This document shows positions 1 to 40,600 of a stretch of DNA of 64,000 nucleotides, piece by piece. Source of the stretch: Pterobdella sp. o SKG-2022 (taxonomy: Eukaryota > Annelida > Clitellata > Hirudinida > Piscicolidae); NCBI GenBank assembly GCA_964035795.1, contig OZ038321.1, positions 5,508,337 to 5,572,336 of the forward strand. The letters run 5' to 3'. Made by a program: the position numbers and the translations under genes. How positions within the stretch are numbered: position 1 is the stretch's first letter; each line of letters starts with the position of its first letter. A model generated the notes under the pieces. It saw only the letters and a program-made list of their open reading frames with translations. It had not been told where the DNA came from and ran no database searches.

Positions 1-750
1 TTGATTAATATTATTTATTTCATGCTTTTTCAAAGTATAACAATGTTTTTGTATATTAAGGGATTGGATGTTAGCTTTTGAATGAAATAGAGCATTTTAA
101 ATATAGACTAACAAAAAAGGAGTAATTACTAAACATTACAAAACTAAAATAAAACAAGTAATAAATATGGATGACCAAACATTAAGAGAATCTTAAAAAA
201 CAAATGCACTGACCAGCCACATCTCGGATAGACTGTGAAACTTATTATCTTCTTCCATTGTGATTTAAAATGATGGTTGTAATATATGTCCTAATTACTA
301 GTATCTTATTGCAGTGGTCGGTGGGTGAGTTTTGATTTACGTTTTATGGTTTAATTAACTTTTATCCTTATCAAGCTTACGTTCTGTAATTTAAGTAGTT
401 TTTAAAGTGTTTTATATCAGTTTTAACTTTTCCAGAATATTTTCGACAACGTATCTGTTTTAAATAATGTCTTTGTACTCAGCAAACTTCAAATATTTTA
501 ATTTGTGAATGTTGCAAAATAGTAATATTTTTATAAAAACAACATTCTGTTTACGAACTAATTTGATTGAGTTTAGCAGGTCACTTGACTAATCACTACG
601 TTAAGACAGTTGCCAGCACATCCAAGGTTAGTGACTAAGTTGGAAATATATCTCTTTTTTAAACCTCAGTTGAAAATAAATGAATTATGGTATTTTTTTC
701 AGCAGATTTATAAAATTATAATTTAAAATTGCATTCCATCAAAAATAATA
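1..750. other. AT-rich intergenic stretch, nothing recognised
   Basis: I see no open frame of useful length, no splice-flanked coding block and no repeat I recognise here. It directly precedes a decayed retrotransposon and may be part of it. Confidence 0.5.
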
Positions 751-1891
751 ATGAATAAGCCTCCCAAGCCCTGGTTTAGGGAAAAAAGTCGTCTTCATTC
801 AAAAAATTTTAATTTAATGAAGCATACAAACTCTCCAGCTGAAATGAAAAAATAAAAATTAATGAAAAGCTTAGTTCAAAAATAGCAGAACAAGAATATC
901 AAAATTACATTAACAATGTACCGGAACCAACTGACGAATTAAATAGCAAACAACACAAACAGAAAAAATTTTTGAACTACATAAAGTCTTTGCAAAAAGA
1001 TAATAATGGTATACCTCCACTCAAACACAATTTTATTTAAAAGACAGAGCATAAAAGTATTTGAATTTCAATAAATTTTATTTGATATTCAAATTTTAAT
1101 AGCTTAACATTAATTTATTTTTTGTTTTTAAACCCACATTCCCATCCTGAGACAGTTTGCTCATGTCAACTAAAATCTTCTGCCAAGCCAGCCATAAGAG
1201 AATATCAGTCTTTTGATTCCAGCTACCACAGCCTACCGTTATCAAGAAAAACAGCTTATAAATAAAGGCTCTGAGTTTGATGTAATTTAATACCCAGGAC
1301 CAATATATATATATATATATATATCAATATTTAAAGTTTTATTCGATTTAATTCAAGAGAATAGAAGAAGTTACTAATTATCCCTTACATATTCTAAAAA
1401 AACAAAAAATTCTAGATATACAATTCCACAAAAGGCTATCTAAAAAATGCAATAAACTATTTACATTTAATATTTCAGATAAAACTGAAAAACTTGAATA
1501 AATTGAAAGAATGTTTAAATACAATATCATAAAAAACCTAGAACTAAAAAATTATTACATAAGTTTTTCCTAGATTTGAGTTAAACATTTGATACTATAA
1601 GTCACAGCTTATTATTATCTAAGTTATACACCCTGAATTTTTCAAATTTATCTATAGGTTGGATAGAATCATTTATTACAAATAGGCAATAAATAGTAGA
1701 TCTTAATGGATACCAATCCAATCCCAAAATGATTAATATGGGTGTTTTTCAAAAATCTATTCTTGGGCCTCTATTATTGATTATATTCATAAATGATTTT
1801 CCAATTAACAATTAAATATATGGCAGAATAATATAGGCTGATGAAATAGTTATTACATTTCCTATCTATATGAAAAACCCATATAATACGA
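751..1891 (+). mobile_element. Decayed non-LTR retrotransposon (linker and reverse transcriptase)
   Basis: Frame-broken protein pieces match the usual order of a LINE ORF2. Near 751 the frame reads NKPPKPWFREKSRLHSKNF, the region that follows the endonuclease. Near 975-1035 it reads FLNYIKSLQKDNNGIPPLKH, the typical block before the polymerase. From about 1563 come reverse transcriptase motifs: FLDLS-stop-TFDTISHSLL, WIESFITNRQ, a degenerate PQG box (GVFQKSILGPLL), INDF, and ADE where the catalytic YADD would be. Stops and frameshifts show that it is dead. The clade is uncertain (Jockey/CR1/RTE-like). A short foldback element has landed at its 3' side. Confidence 0.75.
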
Positions 1892-2039
1892 ATAAGTATT
1901 ATTTCAGAACACTAGTTAGTTAAGAAGCTTTTCGTTATCAACGTAACATTTTCTAGTCTCTTCGTATTTTAATAAACTAACTAACGTTCTGAAATAATCC
2001 TCATTTGTTGTGGTTTTTGGAAAAAATCATATAATACGA
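1892..2039. mobile_element. Foldback (hairpin) insertion with 12-bp flanking direct repeat
   Basis: Arms at about 1898-1921 and 1974-1998 are inverted copies of each other (ATTATTTCAGAAC..AGTTAGTT against AACTAAC..GTTCTGAAATAAT). The loop carries AAGCTTTTCGTTA, a core shared with other hairpins in this window. The dodecamer CATATAATACGA stands at 1880-1891 and again at 2028-2039, which looks like a target-site duplication. It has no coding capacity, so it is MITE-like and non-autonomous by inference. Confidence 0.6.
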
Positions 2040-2790
2040 TGAATTATGTAAATACAGAATAATATGAAATTAGATAAAATTTATAATTGGTTTTCAAGAC
2101 GAACTTATAACAAATACATCCGTTCTTTCTCTTCAGTGCAGTTTTTTTTTTTTTTTTATATATCTCAATTTCCATTTTCACCAATTTATCATTTGTATAT
2201 AATTATATTTTTTAAATTAACATATAATTTTTATTTACATAGTATAAAAGAAGCTTTTTTTAAATGAATTGAGGTTTATTTTTAAAAATAATATTCAACT
2301 GTTAAAAATTTAGTTTACTAAAAATCATTACTATGAAATGTAAATTGTAAAATAATTCCCATAGTAGTAGGAGCACTCGGTACTTTGTCAAAAAGACTCA
2401 CATCATTCATCTCTTTTTTGGAATAAATTTATCCGTAGAGACTATCCAGAAAGCAGCAATTTTAGGCTCGGAAAAAATTTAACGAAGAGTTTTGAAAACA
2501 AAGAGCGTCTTGGGTATGCCTAGGTTGTGAGCCACAACCAGCCCCCAAGTTCAACCCCTGCCAAACAAAGCAATGTGCAACAATGGATAATATTAAAAAT
2601 AATTTTTTTCACTTATTGATCATTCTAATCAAATCAAAATTAAATTTGTGTTTTAGGAATCCGATAGTTTGACTGAAGTTTAATCCGATTTATCAAAAAC
2701 TAGGTAAAAATTTAGTGATAAATGAAAATATGCTTTAAAGTTTGGTCCTTACTATATGATAAGTAAACACTAGAACAAATCTTCATGTAA
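2040..2790. other. AT-rich intergenic, no gene seen
   Basis: No convincing exon is present. At about 2515-2590 a GTTCAACCCCTG string resembles a polymerase III B box, but I could not find a matching A box, so I do not call a SINE. Confidence 0.4.
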
Positions 2791-3001
2791 TGCAAAAAGA
2801 CTTTATTTAACGGTGTAGAAGCTAGTTTTTATAGTGAATGATTTTCTAAAACTATTTTCCAAAAAGCTGAAAGATTTCTTTATATACAGCCTAAGAAGTG
2901 GAGACATCTGATAAGCCTTAAATATCTTCCAAAGAATCCTATATAACTTATCTAATGATGAAGTAACAATAAGCAATCGAAGCAAGAACAACAGATTTCA
3001 A
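2790..3001 (-). repeat. Dispersed repeat copy A (inverted relative to 4.8 kb copy)
   Basis: Read on the minus strand, this block aligns over about 190 bases with 4800-4975 on the plus strand (shared TTCTTGCTTCGATTGCTT and TTACTTCATCATTAGATAAG, plus a shared TCTTTGGAAGATAT stretch). Both copies keep a short similar open frame (LLRLLIVTSSLDKLY against LLRLLVVTSSLDKLY). The substitutions do not clearly favour a protein, so I read this as a mobile-element fragment present twice in opposite orientation. Confidence 0.65.
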
Positions 3002-4775
3002 AATTAATTCTATCAATATATAGGGACAAGTTTTTGACTAATATGTCTAATTGCATTTTGTAATTTTGTATAAACTAGTTCTAAAAAAAGGTGATAGAGT
3101 GTAGACGCAAATATTTTTCCTGTAAAATAAATTTAATACAAATTAGATTCTTTCCATATATCAATCATATTTTAACAGTAATGTATACCTGGTAGTTATA
3201 TTTTTCTATCTCAAAAGGACGAGAACTTCATTGTAAATTGTAGCTATTTTGAACTAATGAAAAATAATGAGGTATAAAAAGTGACTTTGTGTTAGCTCAT
3301 CAAATAATAGGAACAAACAAAACAATTTCATTTTTTAAATCTTTATTAATCGATTTTTTTAGTTTTCACTTTACTTTTCAAATTTCTTAATGTAATATTA
3401 TTTGCATTTTTGCTTAATTTAAAACTGATCTGATAAAAAAAATTAATAAATAAGAAGTATAGCTTTCAAAATTTTGATGTTGATATTCTTTATCTAATTG
3501 AGCTGTATTTTTCCCAAACTATATTGAAATTAATTTTTTAGATAGCTCCTACCACAACAAATAGCCTTGCCCACTTTCAAACAATTCAGAATGTTGTATC
3601 ATAAAACTCCTCAAATATTAGTATAAAATTCTTCTGAGTATTTTAATTTTTTTGATTAAATATTTTGACAATAAATCAAAATATTGAATTCTAGTCTTGA
3701 TTTCTTGTTTTTTGAAAAAGATGATTATTCTTAGCTATTTTTTTTAGCGTCGCTTGTCTGGGACGCTAGTCGAATATATAAGCTTTTTTTCTTAGTTGAA
3801 TAAAAAATTATCAACTTAATGCCTTTTTTTGAAAAGTTAATTTTTTCTTACTAACAAAACATTGATACATAATGTCTCTGAAGCTTTGAACATGTTTTTG
3901 AAACAGATCGAAATAAGAGTGGGTTATTGTGAAAAAAATTGGCGAAAGTCCGAAATTTTAAAGTGATGATTTTTGAAGACTAATAAAGAAGTTCACAAAA
4001 AAACATCAATTTTTCAAAGAACCTCAATCCCGTGCCTAATGGCTTAACAACATAAAGTTAAATAAAGTAGAAGTCAGATAGTTCGGCATGATTTAAAATA
4101 TTTTGAATTTTGAAAACAGCTACATCAGCGTGACAGCTTATTTTTCAATCCTTATAGTTTTGCTTCTGCACTGCTTAGGGAACATGAACCCATAAAAGAA
4201 TGAGTAAACTTTATTAATTTGTGCAAAAAAACTTTTGCTTTTAAGACAATAACTAGCAACTTAAACTAGTTGCGTTACTAACTTACTAACTGTATATTTC
4301 TTGAATTTTTCAATCAAATAGTCAAATATCCTGTTATAGTTAGTTAAATAACTAACTATTCAAATATTTAGGTTTTAAATAGAATTCTGGAGAAACAAGA
4401 ATATCACTGAAATTAAATTCAATGAGAAAAAAACTGGGTAAAAAATATAAAAAAAAAACACAATAAACTTTGAAGTTTGGTTTCCATTATCTGATAAAAA
4501 AACACTTGAAAAGTTTTGATTCAATATAATCAAAGGAACTTCATTCAACGAGTAGAACCAGACATCGCAAATAAATGGTCAAGACCCTAGGAATGGTTTA
4601 TCTGATTTCTTGTTTATATACATCACTGAAAAAACAAACATGAATTATGAAAGGATTTTTGTTTATATACATTTGAATTTATAATCATTTGAACGTTGTT
4701 TTTTTATTCTTTTATCTTGGGATATTTTTTTAAAGAACAATTTTATACCAGAAATTATAAACACTAACTGAAACT
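3002..4775. other. AT-rich intergenic, no gene seen
   Basis: There is no exon with family similarity. A string at about 4465-4500 (AAGTTTGGTTTCC, then TCTGATAAAAAAACACT) resembles one at about 2738-2773, which suggests more debris of the same repeat family. Confidence 0.4.
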
Positions 4776-4975
4776 TTGTTTCCGCATTTCGATAAAAACG
4801 AAGTTGGAAACTTGTTATTCTTGCTTCGATTGCTTGTTGTTACTTCATCATTAGATAAGTTATATGAGATCCTTTGGAAGATATCTAAGGCTTATCATAT
4901 GTCACTACTTCTTAGGCTGTTTATAAAGAAGTTTTTCAGCTTTTGGAGACAAGTTCTTGAAAATCATTAACTCGT
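4776..4975 (+). repeat. Dispersed repeat copy B, upstream of the protease gene
   Basis: This is the plus-strand partner of the copy at 2790-3001. It ends about 40 bases before the protease start codon, so it probably forms the promoter or 5' leader of that gene. The 64-codon frame inside it is treated as non-coding, because the same frame in the other copy differs at many positions without an obvious protein family. Confidence 0.6.
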
Positions 4976-5012
4976 TTTAAATTTTCTTATTTACTTTTAA
5001 AAAGTATTCAAT

Positions 5013-6280
5013 ATGAAGACTTGCTTTTTCTTCTGTTTGTTACCTTGTTGCAGTTTGTTAATGGTAAATTAAGGTATTTTTATAAACACTTTCAATATAA
5101 TCAAAAGTTGTATCTTTTCAGTTTTTACGTTGGAGCCTTCGCCTCTAGCTGACATGTTCATAGTGAATGGAGAAGAAGCCCAGGTTCCTTTCATTCATTT
5201 CTAATATAGTTATATAATATAACGTCCTAATGAAGTGAATAAAAATTTTAAATAATTACATTTGAATCTATACCACACAGGTCGGAGAGTTCCCACATCA
5301 GCTGTTGCTCGAAAAGTCCTCAAGGAGATGGAAACCCGTGTGTGGAGCCGTTCTCATCAGTGAAACTCAGGCCCTCACAGCTTCCCACTGCGTCGATTCC
5401 GAGTACGCTTCAGTCATCGAACTTTCAACAAAATGCATAATCGATTTCAGAAGTTTCTTTATGTCTTAATATATCATTTAACAGGTCACCAAAAAAGCTG
5501 AGAGTTATCGCCGGATTGCACGACAAATCGAATAGAACAAACACGCAAAAAACTCTGCTAAGAAAGATCGTTGTGGTAATAATCATACAAAATTTTTTAT
5601 GATACTTTGTCATTCTTATTCTCAATACTACACAGCATCCTACGTGGAAGCATGAAAACTCCACATTCAAAGGGGACATTGCACTGATAACCTTCAAAAA
5701 CCCGATCCGATTCAGTGAGCATATTCAACCCATTGAATGGAACGACAACGAAAAGATAACTTTTGAGCACAAAAGATGCACTATAACAGGATGGGGGATG
5801 GGTAGGAAAAACATTCACATCAATAGAAAACTGTTTTAGTTATTCATATCCTTTACCAGATGAGAATGCCGAACAATCAAAATCATTATTGAAAACCTCA
5901 ATGAAAGTTCTCTCAAATTTCAAATGTCAAATAAAACTATTTCGCGTTTCCAAGATCTACGATGGTCAAATATGCGCCCAAAAAGCCAAAAGAGGATTTT
6001 GTGAGGTGGGGGGGTTCGAATGCTTCGATATTTTCTTTCAAAAGTCATTCTCATGATATTCTCTATATATAAATTGAGTTGCTACACTTTTATACTATCA
6101 TAAACCTGTCAGGGTGACGGAGGAGGTCCACTGACGTGTAAACATAAAGGCAAGGTAGTGTTGGCTGGTCTCGCTTCATGGGGAGTCACCGACGAGGATG
6201 GTCAATGCAACACCAAGTTTCCTTCCGTCTATTCCAGAGTGTCCTTTTTCAAAAACTTCATCCAAGAGAACCTCGAATGA
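5013..6280 (+). CDS. Trypsin-fold serine protease homologue, catalytic Ser replaced by Gly
   Basis: This is a secreted chymotrypsin-family (S1) protein in seven exons: about 5013-5060, 5122-5183, 5281-5402, 5485-5575, 5636-5801, 5860-6005 and 6113-6280, about 265 residues. Exon 1 encodes a hydrophobic signal peptide (MKTCFFFCLLPCC). The exon 1-2 join is uncertain because phase needs an unusual donor. The activated N-terminus reads FIVNGEEAQVGEFPHQLL. The His box is TASHC (His57 present) and the Asp box is GDIAL (Asp102 present). The motif that should be GDSGGP is GDGGGP (bases 6113-6130), so Ser195 is Gly. Position 189 also appears to be Gly in FCEGDGGGP. The C-terminal blocks SWGV and PSVYSRVSFFKNFI are normal. 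I infer a non-catalytic serine protease homologue, perhaps a binding or regulatory protein, rather than a broken gene, since every other frame and splice site is intact. A poly(A) signal AATAAA lies near 6451. Confidence 0.9.
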
Positions 6281-6489
6281 CGTGCAATATAGAAACATTC
6301 ACTCTTCATTTTGATTAATTTTTTTTATCATATGAATGAGTTGATGGTTGAAATACTTAAACTTTGTTTTTTAAATGAAAAAAATGCTTGAAAAAACTCT
6401 TATTCTTTTATTGAAATTTAAGTTACTTGGTAAAGACTTATTTGAAAGATAATAAAAGAAAAATTATTGCAAACTAAATGTTTCATTAA

Positions 6490-7110
6490 TGTTTCATTAG
6501 GTGGTGGTTGGTTTAATATTTCTCGGAAGTGTTCAGTTTAGCGCATTTTCTGTTCTTTCTCAGTATTACTGAACGTCCACCTTTTTGGGTTAAAGGTCTG
6601 TCTAATCTGAGTGGTGAGAAGTTTAGGATGTGTGAGGGTTTGAGTTTGTTGTTAAGGTTAGATTCTTAGAGTGTGATGATGTGTATTCTGTGTTTTTATA
6701 TTAAATGGGTGAGTTCTGTTGTTTTCTTGGTGATTGAGTTGATGATGATTTGGAGTGTGTTAATGTTGTTTAGGAAGGTTGAGGGAAGTGTGTGTAGGAA
6801 CGTTGTTTTGAGTTATTTGTTTAGTTTGATGGTGTGTTGAAGAAGGGGATTATTGGGGTTGGGCTAGGTGTGTGGAAAGGTGTTTTTGGTGTGAGGGTTT
6901 GATCGGTGTGACATGTGAATGAGGGTTAGTAGGTTTTGAGTTTGATGTGTGGGCAGTTGAGATGGGGTGGTTGCATTAAATGGAGTGATTTTGTGGGTAC
7001 GAGATTCACAGTACCACATGGCACTCGGGTTGTTTTCAACATCTTTTGCGAAAAGCAGCTGAGCCCTTGTCTTCCTGGTGGCAAACCACAAAAAAATGGC
7101 CTGGTTTAAG
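6490..7110 (-). mobile_element. Decayed LINE ORF2 start: 2A-like peptide, Cys motif, AP-endonuclease
   Basis: The plus strand here is strikingly C-poor; read on the minus strand it is a retrotransposon. Around 7062-7000 the frame gives QLLFAKDVENNPSAMWYC, close to the 2A translational-skip motif DVExNPGP followed by the Trp-x-Cys finger found after 2A in some animal non-LTR elements. A Thr/Pro/His-rich linker follows. Then at about 6780-6560 come endonuclease blocks: NTLQIIINSITKKTTELTHL, IHIITL-stop-ESNLNNKLK (the catalytic Glu of the LQE(S/T) box kept, its Gln now a stop) and FSPLRLDRPLTQKGG. Stops mark it as inactive. It lies antisense just downstream of the protease gene. Confidence 0.75.
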
Positions 7111-7239
7111 GTCTTTTCTTGTTGTGGAGAGAAGGATGTTGAAGAAGATATGGTTCTCTTACGGTGTCACATCTCAAAGACACGTAGGCCTGCTTTTCTC
7201 GAAACTCTGGCTTCTATTTTTAATTTGACCGCATGGGGT

Positions 7240-7595
7240 ACTTTACCAGGAGCAAATCTCTAGCTGGTTTAGCTCTTAGGGTCTTCAAAGCACACAAGCC
7301 ACCCGACCAGGACAAGATAGCAGTTTACCAGATGAAACATAAAGGTTTGATGTTCGATACTATTTTTTAATTCATTTTGGTCCGAGAAAATCAGTAATCA
7401 GGAAAAAATCATAAAAACCCGAAAGTTTGTTCATATTGAATGCCACAGTGATAGTTATAGCGATAAAATTTTGGTTAAAGAAGCTAGAATATTTTTACAA
7501 AAAGCTTTTTCAGATCCAGCATCTCAAAAAACGTTCTCCTTATCGAGATTCAAAACTTTTTTTTATTCTCTTTATAATGCTTCGGTTTAATCACT
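7240..7595 (+). other. Unidentified open-frame remnants
   Basis: Two adjacent frames are open without a start codon. One (about 7240-7370) contains KSLAGLALRVFKAHKPPDQD. The other (about 7378-7590) contains KFVHIECHSDSYSDKI and ends at a stop. Neither matches a family I know, and no clear splice signals frame them. A transposon remnant or one lost exon is possible. Confidence 0.25.
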
Positions 7596-7599
7596 AAAA

Positions 7600-8775
7600 T
7601 CATCTTTATACTCTCCAATAGAAACTAATGTTAAAAACAAGATGAATTGATGAGTTTTATTTAAACATTTATTAATCGAAAATCATTCATTTGATCAAAA
7701 TCCATTGCATAATTGTCTAAAAAGCCATCATCTATGTGTCATATGTATTAGTCGTGGTTTAATCTCAATAATAAAAAAATAATCGTGATTATTATTATAA
7801 AGAATAAGGTGGAAATGAAAAAATTCGAAAATGTAGTTAACTCAATGCTCTGATAGTCACGTCCAACAATATCATAACAACAAAAATAAGAATCAATAAA
7901 AGCAATAAAAATAACAACATTCGTGAACAAGTGCTACAAACTTCTATCAAGTACATTAAGTAATCACATGAATAATAAAAATAATAACAATCAAAACAGC
8001 AGCAATAATACAAATAAAATAAGAATGGTATAAAAAAACAGAAATGACAGATCTAACTAGGGTCTATACTATGTGAACGCTGCTCGTTGTTCTCGAAGTG
8101 ATTGTTAGTTGTATTATTATTTCTATTATTACTTTTATCTTTATTATTGTTGTTATTACTCGGGTGTAATTGTTATTATGATGAATCAGAGAAGACATGG
8201 ATGCTTCACAACTTTGACTCCTGTATGGCATGTTGAAATTGTTGAATGATGAAATAGAGTGTAATAATATAAAATAACACATCATCAAAATAATCCCTAT
8301 TAGACAACGCTGAGAAAACAGATGGAGCACCCTCGAACCACTTGACTACAAAAAAGGCATATCTTCACTCAACTCTCCTATCAATAAGATTGAGTTGAAG
8401 TAATTACATACAACTATTCTATTTATTTAGTTGAAATTATTTTTATAAATTGAAATTAATTGTAGTATTAATTAATTACGTATTTGAAAATGTTAGTGTT
8501 GAAGAAAAGCTTTGTACTTTCAAAGGTACCTCATGTATTTTTTTTATTCAAATTTTCTTGATTTTTAATTTTTGAAATGAGGAAATTTGAAAGACCTTTG
8601 ATGTTTTATCAAAGCTAAAACTTTGCATAAGCTCAAACTCATTATAATTCATGAAGTATCATAAGATTGGAATTATCAATCATTCTAGTTTTAATAAAAC
8701 AATAAGTTCATCTGAAAGTTCCTCATTTTATAGATTAAGAAATTAAAAGGCTTGGTACTTTTTAATGAAGAAATT
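7600..8775. other. AT-rich intergenic, nothing recognised
   Basis: No exon or repeat I can name. A string near 8500 (AAGAAAAGCTTTGTACTTTC) resembles one arm of the foldback elements elsewhere in the window. Confidence 0.45.
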
Positions 8776-8781
8776 TATTCC
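8776..8781 (-). terminator. Probable poly(A) signal of the ankyrin gene
   Basis: TTTATT on the plus strand reads AATAAA on the minus strand, about 40 bases downstream of the ankyrin stop codon (8823-8825). Position and motif fit; cleavage is inferred. Confidence 0.6.
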
Positions 8782-8822
8782 TCAATAACTTTTGTCATAT
8801 TACTTTGGCTCGAAAAAATAAC

Positions 8823-37669
<28,847 letters not shown>

Positions 37670-37677
37670 TGACGTCA
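37670..37677. promoter_or_regulatory. Consensus CRE (TGACGTCA) just upstream of a start codon
   Basis: A perfect palindromic cAMP-response element lies 22 bases upstream of the ATG at 37699. Function is inferred from the motif and its position only. Confidence 0.45.
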
Positions 37678-37698
37678 TAATATTACAAAACTTCCAAG

Positions 37699-40600
37699 AT
37701 GGCGGACATGAAAAAGATGATGTGGGATGAGTTTGATCAAGTGGAGGTGAGTGTTCAAAATAATATCATATTGAAATTACTATGTTTCTCAAAGATCAAA
37801 AAAATAGTTTGGGTGTTTTGAAAGATTTTTCTTATTATTTCTTAAGCTCTCTACTCTTCACGGCGCTTTTGAGCAGTTTGATAGCTTCAGCAACATTTAG
37901 CTCGCCTTTTTGTCGAATTGTTTCGACTGTTTTTAATTCACATAGCTTTATGATTGAAATAGTTTTATTATTTGGAAAATTACGACAAAAGTTTGCTTAA
38001 ATCATAAGATTGCTTCTGCCGTTCAATGCTTCAGTAAAGATAGGAATATATCAGATGCTGGGCAAAGAAGTTTCATATGGAATCCATTTTAAGCTTTCTA
38101 GCTCTTTATATTGTCTGGTTGAGTTAATTTGTTTCTCTGCTTTCTAACTTTTTTTCAAAAAGATTTTTTTTTAAAAGCATCACCAATTCAGAACCGAAGG
38201 GTATATTATGCCATACCCTGAGTTTAAACTCACAAGCTCCAGCTCAAATTGCAATGAACATCTGTTTCAAAAGCAAACTAAACCATCGCTTTAAAACCAC
38301 AAACAACTATAGTTTCTGATTCGAAAAAAGGTCTTGAAAAAAGCAAACATCACGTCCAGCTAACCTAGAAGACTTGAACAGAGTAAGAGGTTCAACTGCT
38401 GATAGAGAAAGATTTTAAAGTATTTTTAAAACATTCGATAAAGGTATTTTTTCAAATAATAAATAGCAAAAATGCTTATATTCATTTTATTTTGGATGTC
38501 ATTTTTGCATATGGTCTAAATACGGTTTCACAGAGCAGAAACACTATTTTTGACTTTTTTTAGGCTTCTAAGCCGTTGAAAAAACTGAAAAAATGCTTTT
38601 TTTTTGATAAATATTAGAAAAAATGAGCTTTGCGTTACTATAATTTTTTTTATTGTTTGTCGGCCGTATACCTCAGATGTAGAGCATTAGAGAAATTATC
38701 CAAAGTTACCGAGTTCGATTCCGCGTGGGCCGACAATTAGCACATGTTCCACAGCTTTGATCTATAAGGAAAAACGCTTTATAAATACCCCATTACATTA
38801 CATAATAATACTAATCTACGAAGTATATTAAAGCGATGTTTAACCCAGGGAGTTTCGAGATCATTACATTAAATTAGTTTCAATTAAGTGGGTTTAGAGA
38901 AAATTCTGTTGATTTTGTGTTCAGTCAACTACAGACTTTTCTGTGTCAGTTTTTGTCTCTAACGTATTAGAAAACAAAGATGTTTTACTGCTATAATTAT
39001 TTGTTATATTCATTGCTTCTGAAAGGTTTTTTCATATGAATCTACATCTCATTCTCTAAGGTCTTTCGTTATAGATAAACGGCTTGGTTTGAGGCAATAT
39101 TTGGTTTAAGGAGTTTTGTACATTTATTAATTATATCTTTAATTTATTTTTGAAAAAAAGATACATACGATGAATCTGAAATGATTATATCAAAATTATA
39201 ATCGATAGATTACTTAAATTTATCAATAAAAAAATGTGATAATTCTACGATTAAATGGATAATATTGCTATTAACAGAGTGATTTGGAAAAGTGGAAACA
39301 GAAAAGACAAACTCCAGCAGTGTACGATATATATTAATTCATTTCGGCGTTATGGATTTTAATTATTTAAACTTACAGAAAGCCTTTCGCATATCTAAGT
39401 CACATGGACTTCAAAGTCACTGAAGAATACCCTATGACAAATGAGGAAATAGATAGGTGTAAAATTAAAAAAGACAAAGAAGAAGAAAGTGAAAAAAGAC
39501 AAATTGAAAACGTAGGTAACGAAAAAGAAGAAAAACAAACAAGAGAAATAGTACACGAAAAAGAAGCTGAAAGCAATTTTGAAAGAGAAACTAAAATAGA
39601 GATAATTGAAGATTCTAGAGTAGAAAGAGGTAAGAATAAAATGGAGGACAGCGGAACAAGGTTCAAAAAAGCTATGGCTTTGTTTGAAGGGAATTCAAAT
39701 ATTTCAGATACAATAAAAAAAAACGCCATGGATTTTAACAGAATAAACAAATTCTCAGTTAACAATAGGATTCTAACTAAGGAAGAATTTCCAAGTAGAA
39801 ATTTGAACACTAGTTCCGAAGTGGTTTTCAGAAAAAAAAACATTCAGAGTGGAAGCAATGATGATTCCACCAACATTAGTTTCCCTACTCCTAAAACCAC
39901 AGGAAAGCAATTTAATCGCAGAAGTTGGGCTCCAGGAATGATCACTACAAACAACCTTTCCATAGCTAACGACAAAGAGTACACCATTGAAAAAATAAAT
40001 ATAAGAAAAAAAAGAAATGATATCATTTTACCAACTCCCAGATTCGTGCCTAGAAAAGAGGTTATTATGAGGGAGAAGGAAGAAAAGAAGGCAGGGGTAA
40101 GAAACCAAGTGATCAGTGTCAACTTTGATGAAGATCCCAAGAACTTCAGAATCTCTATTGACGATTTTAAAAATATGATCAAATCTCCAGCTTTAGAGCC
40201 TGATGTATCTAACAAACTTAAAGAGGTTCCCAAGAAAGAAATAAATGAGTTTGCTGATGTGCCTAAGCAATGCATTGTTCTTGATGATGTGCCCAAACGA
40301 ACAATTGAGCTGAATGATTCAAAAGAGTTCATTTTAAACAAAGAGAAAAAAAGAGAAAAAAAAATTTTTGCTGAGAAATTAGAAAAAGATCTTGAGCAAA
40401 AGAAAAAAGACAATGTTAAAGAGAGCCTAACGTCGCTCAGCAAAGGTGACATCTGGTGCGAAGAAAAAAAAGATGACATTTTTGAAGACTTCGAGGAGGT
40501 TTTTCAAAGACAAAAGGAAGAATTAGAAGAAAGAAAAAATAAATCACCATCATACACCAAAACCAATAACAACAGTAATATCAGTCTTGATGATAGTACT

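Noticed and set aside
2510..2590. Second tRNA-derived SINE
   Set aside because: Only a B-box-like string is present; no A box or stem could be found.
5425..5818. Minus-strand frames over the protease
   Set aside because: Shadows of the protease exons on the other strand.
38658..38734. Functional tRNA gene
   Set aside because: The acceptor stem and boxes are good but the anticodon arm does not pair, and a SINE-like body and tail follow.
39844..40479. 211-codon minus-strand frame rich in Ser/Phe/Leu
   Set aside because: Antisense of the Lys/Glu-rich exon of the charged protein; its composition is what the complement of such an exon gives.
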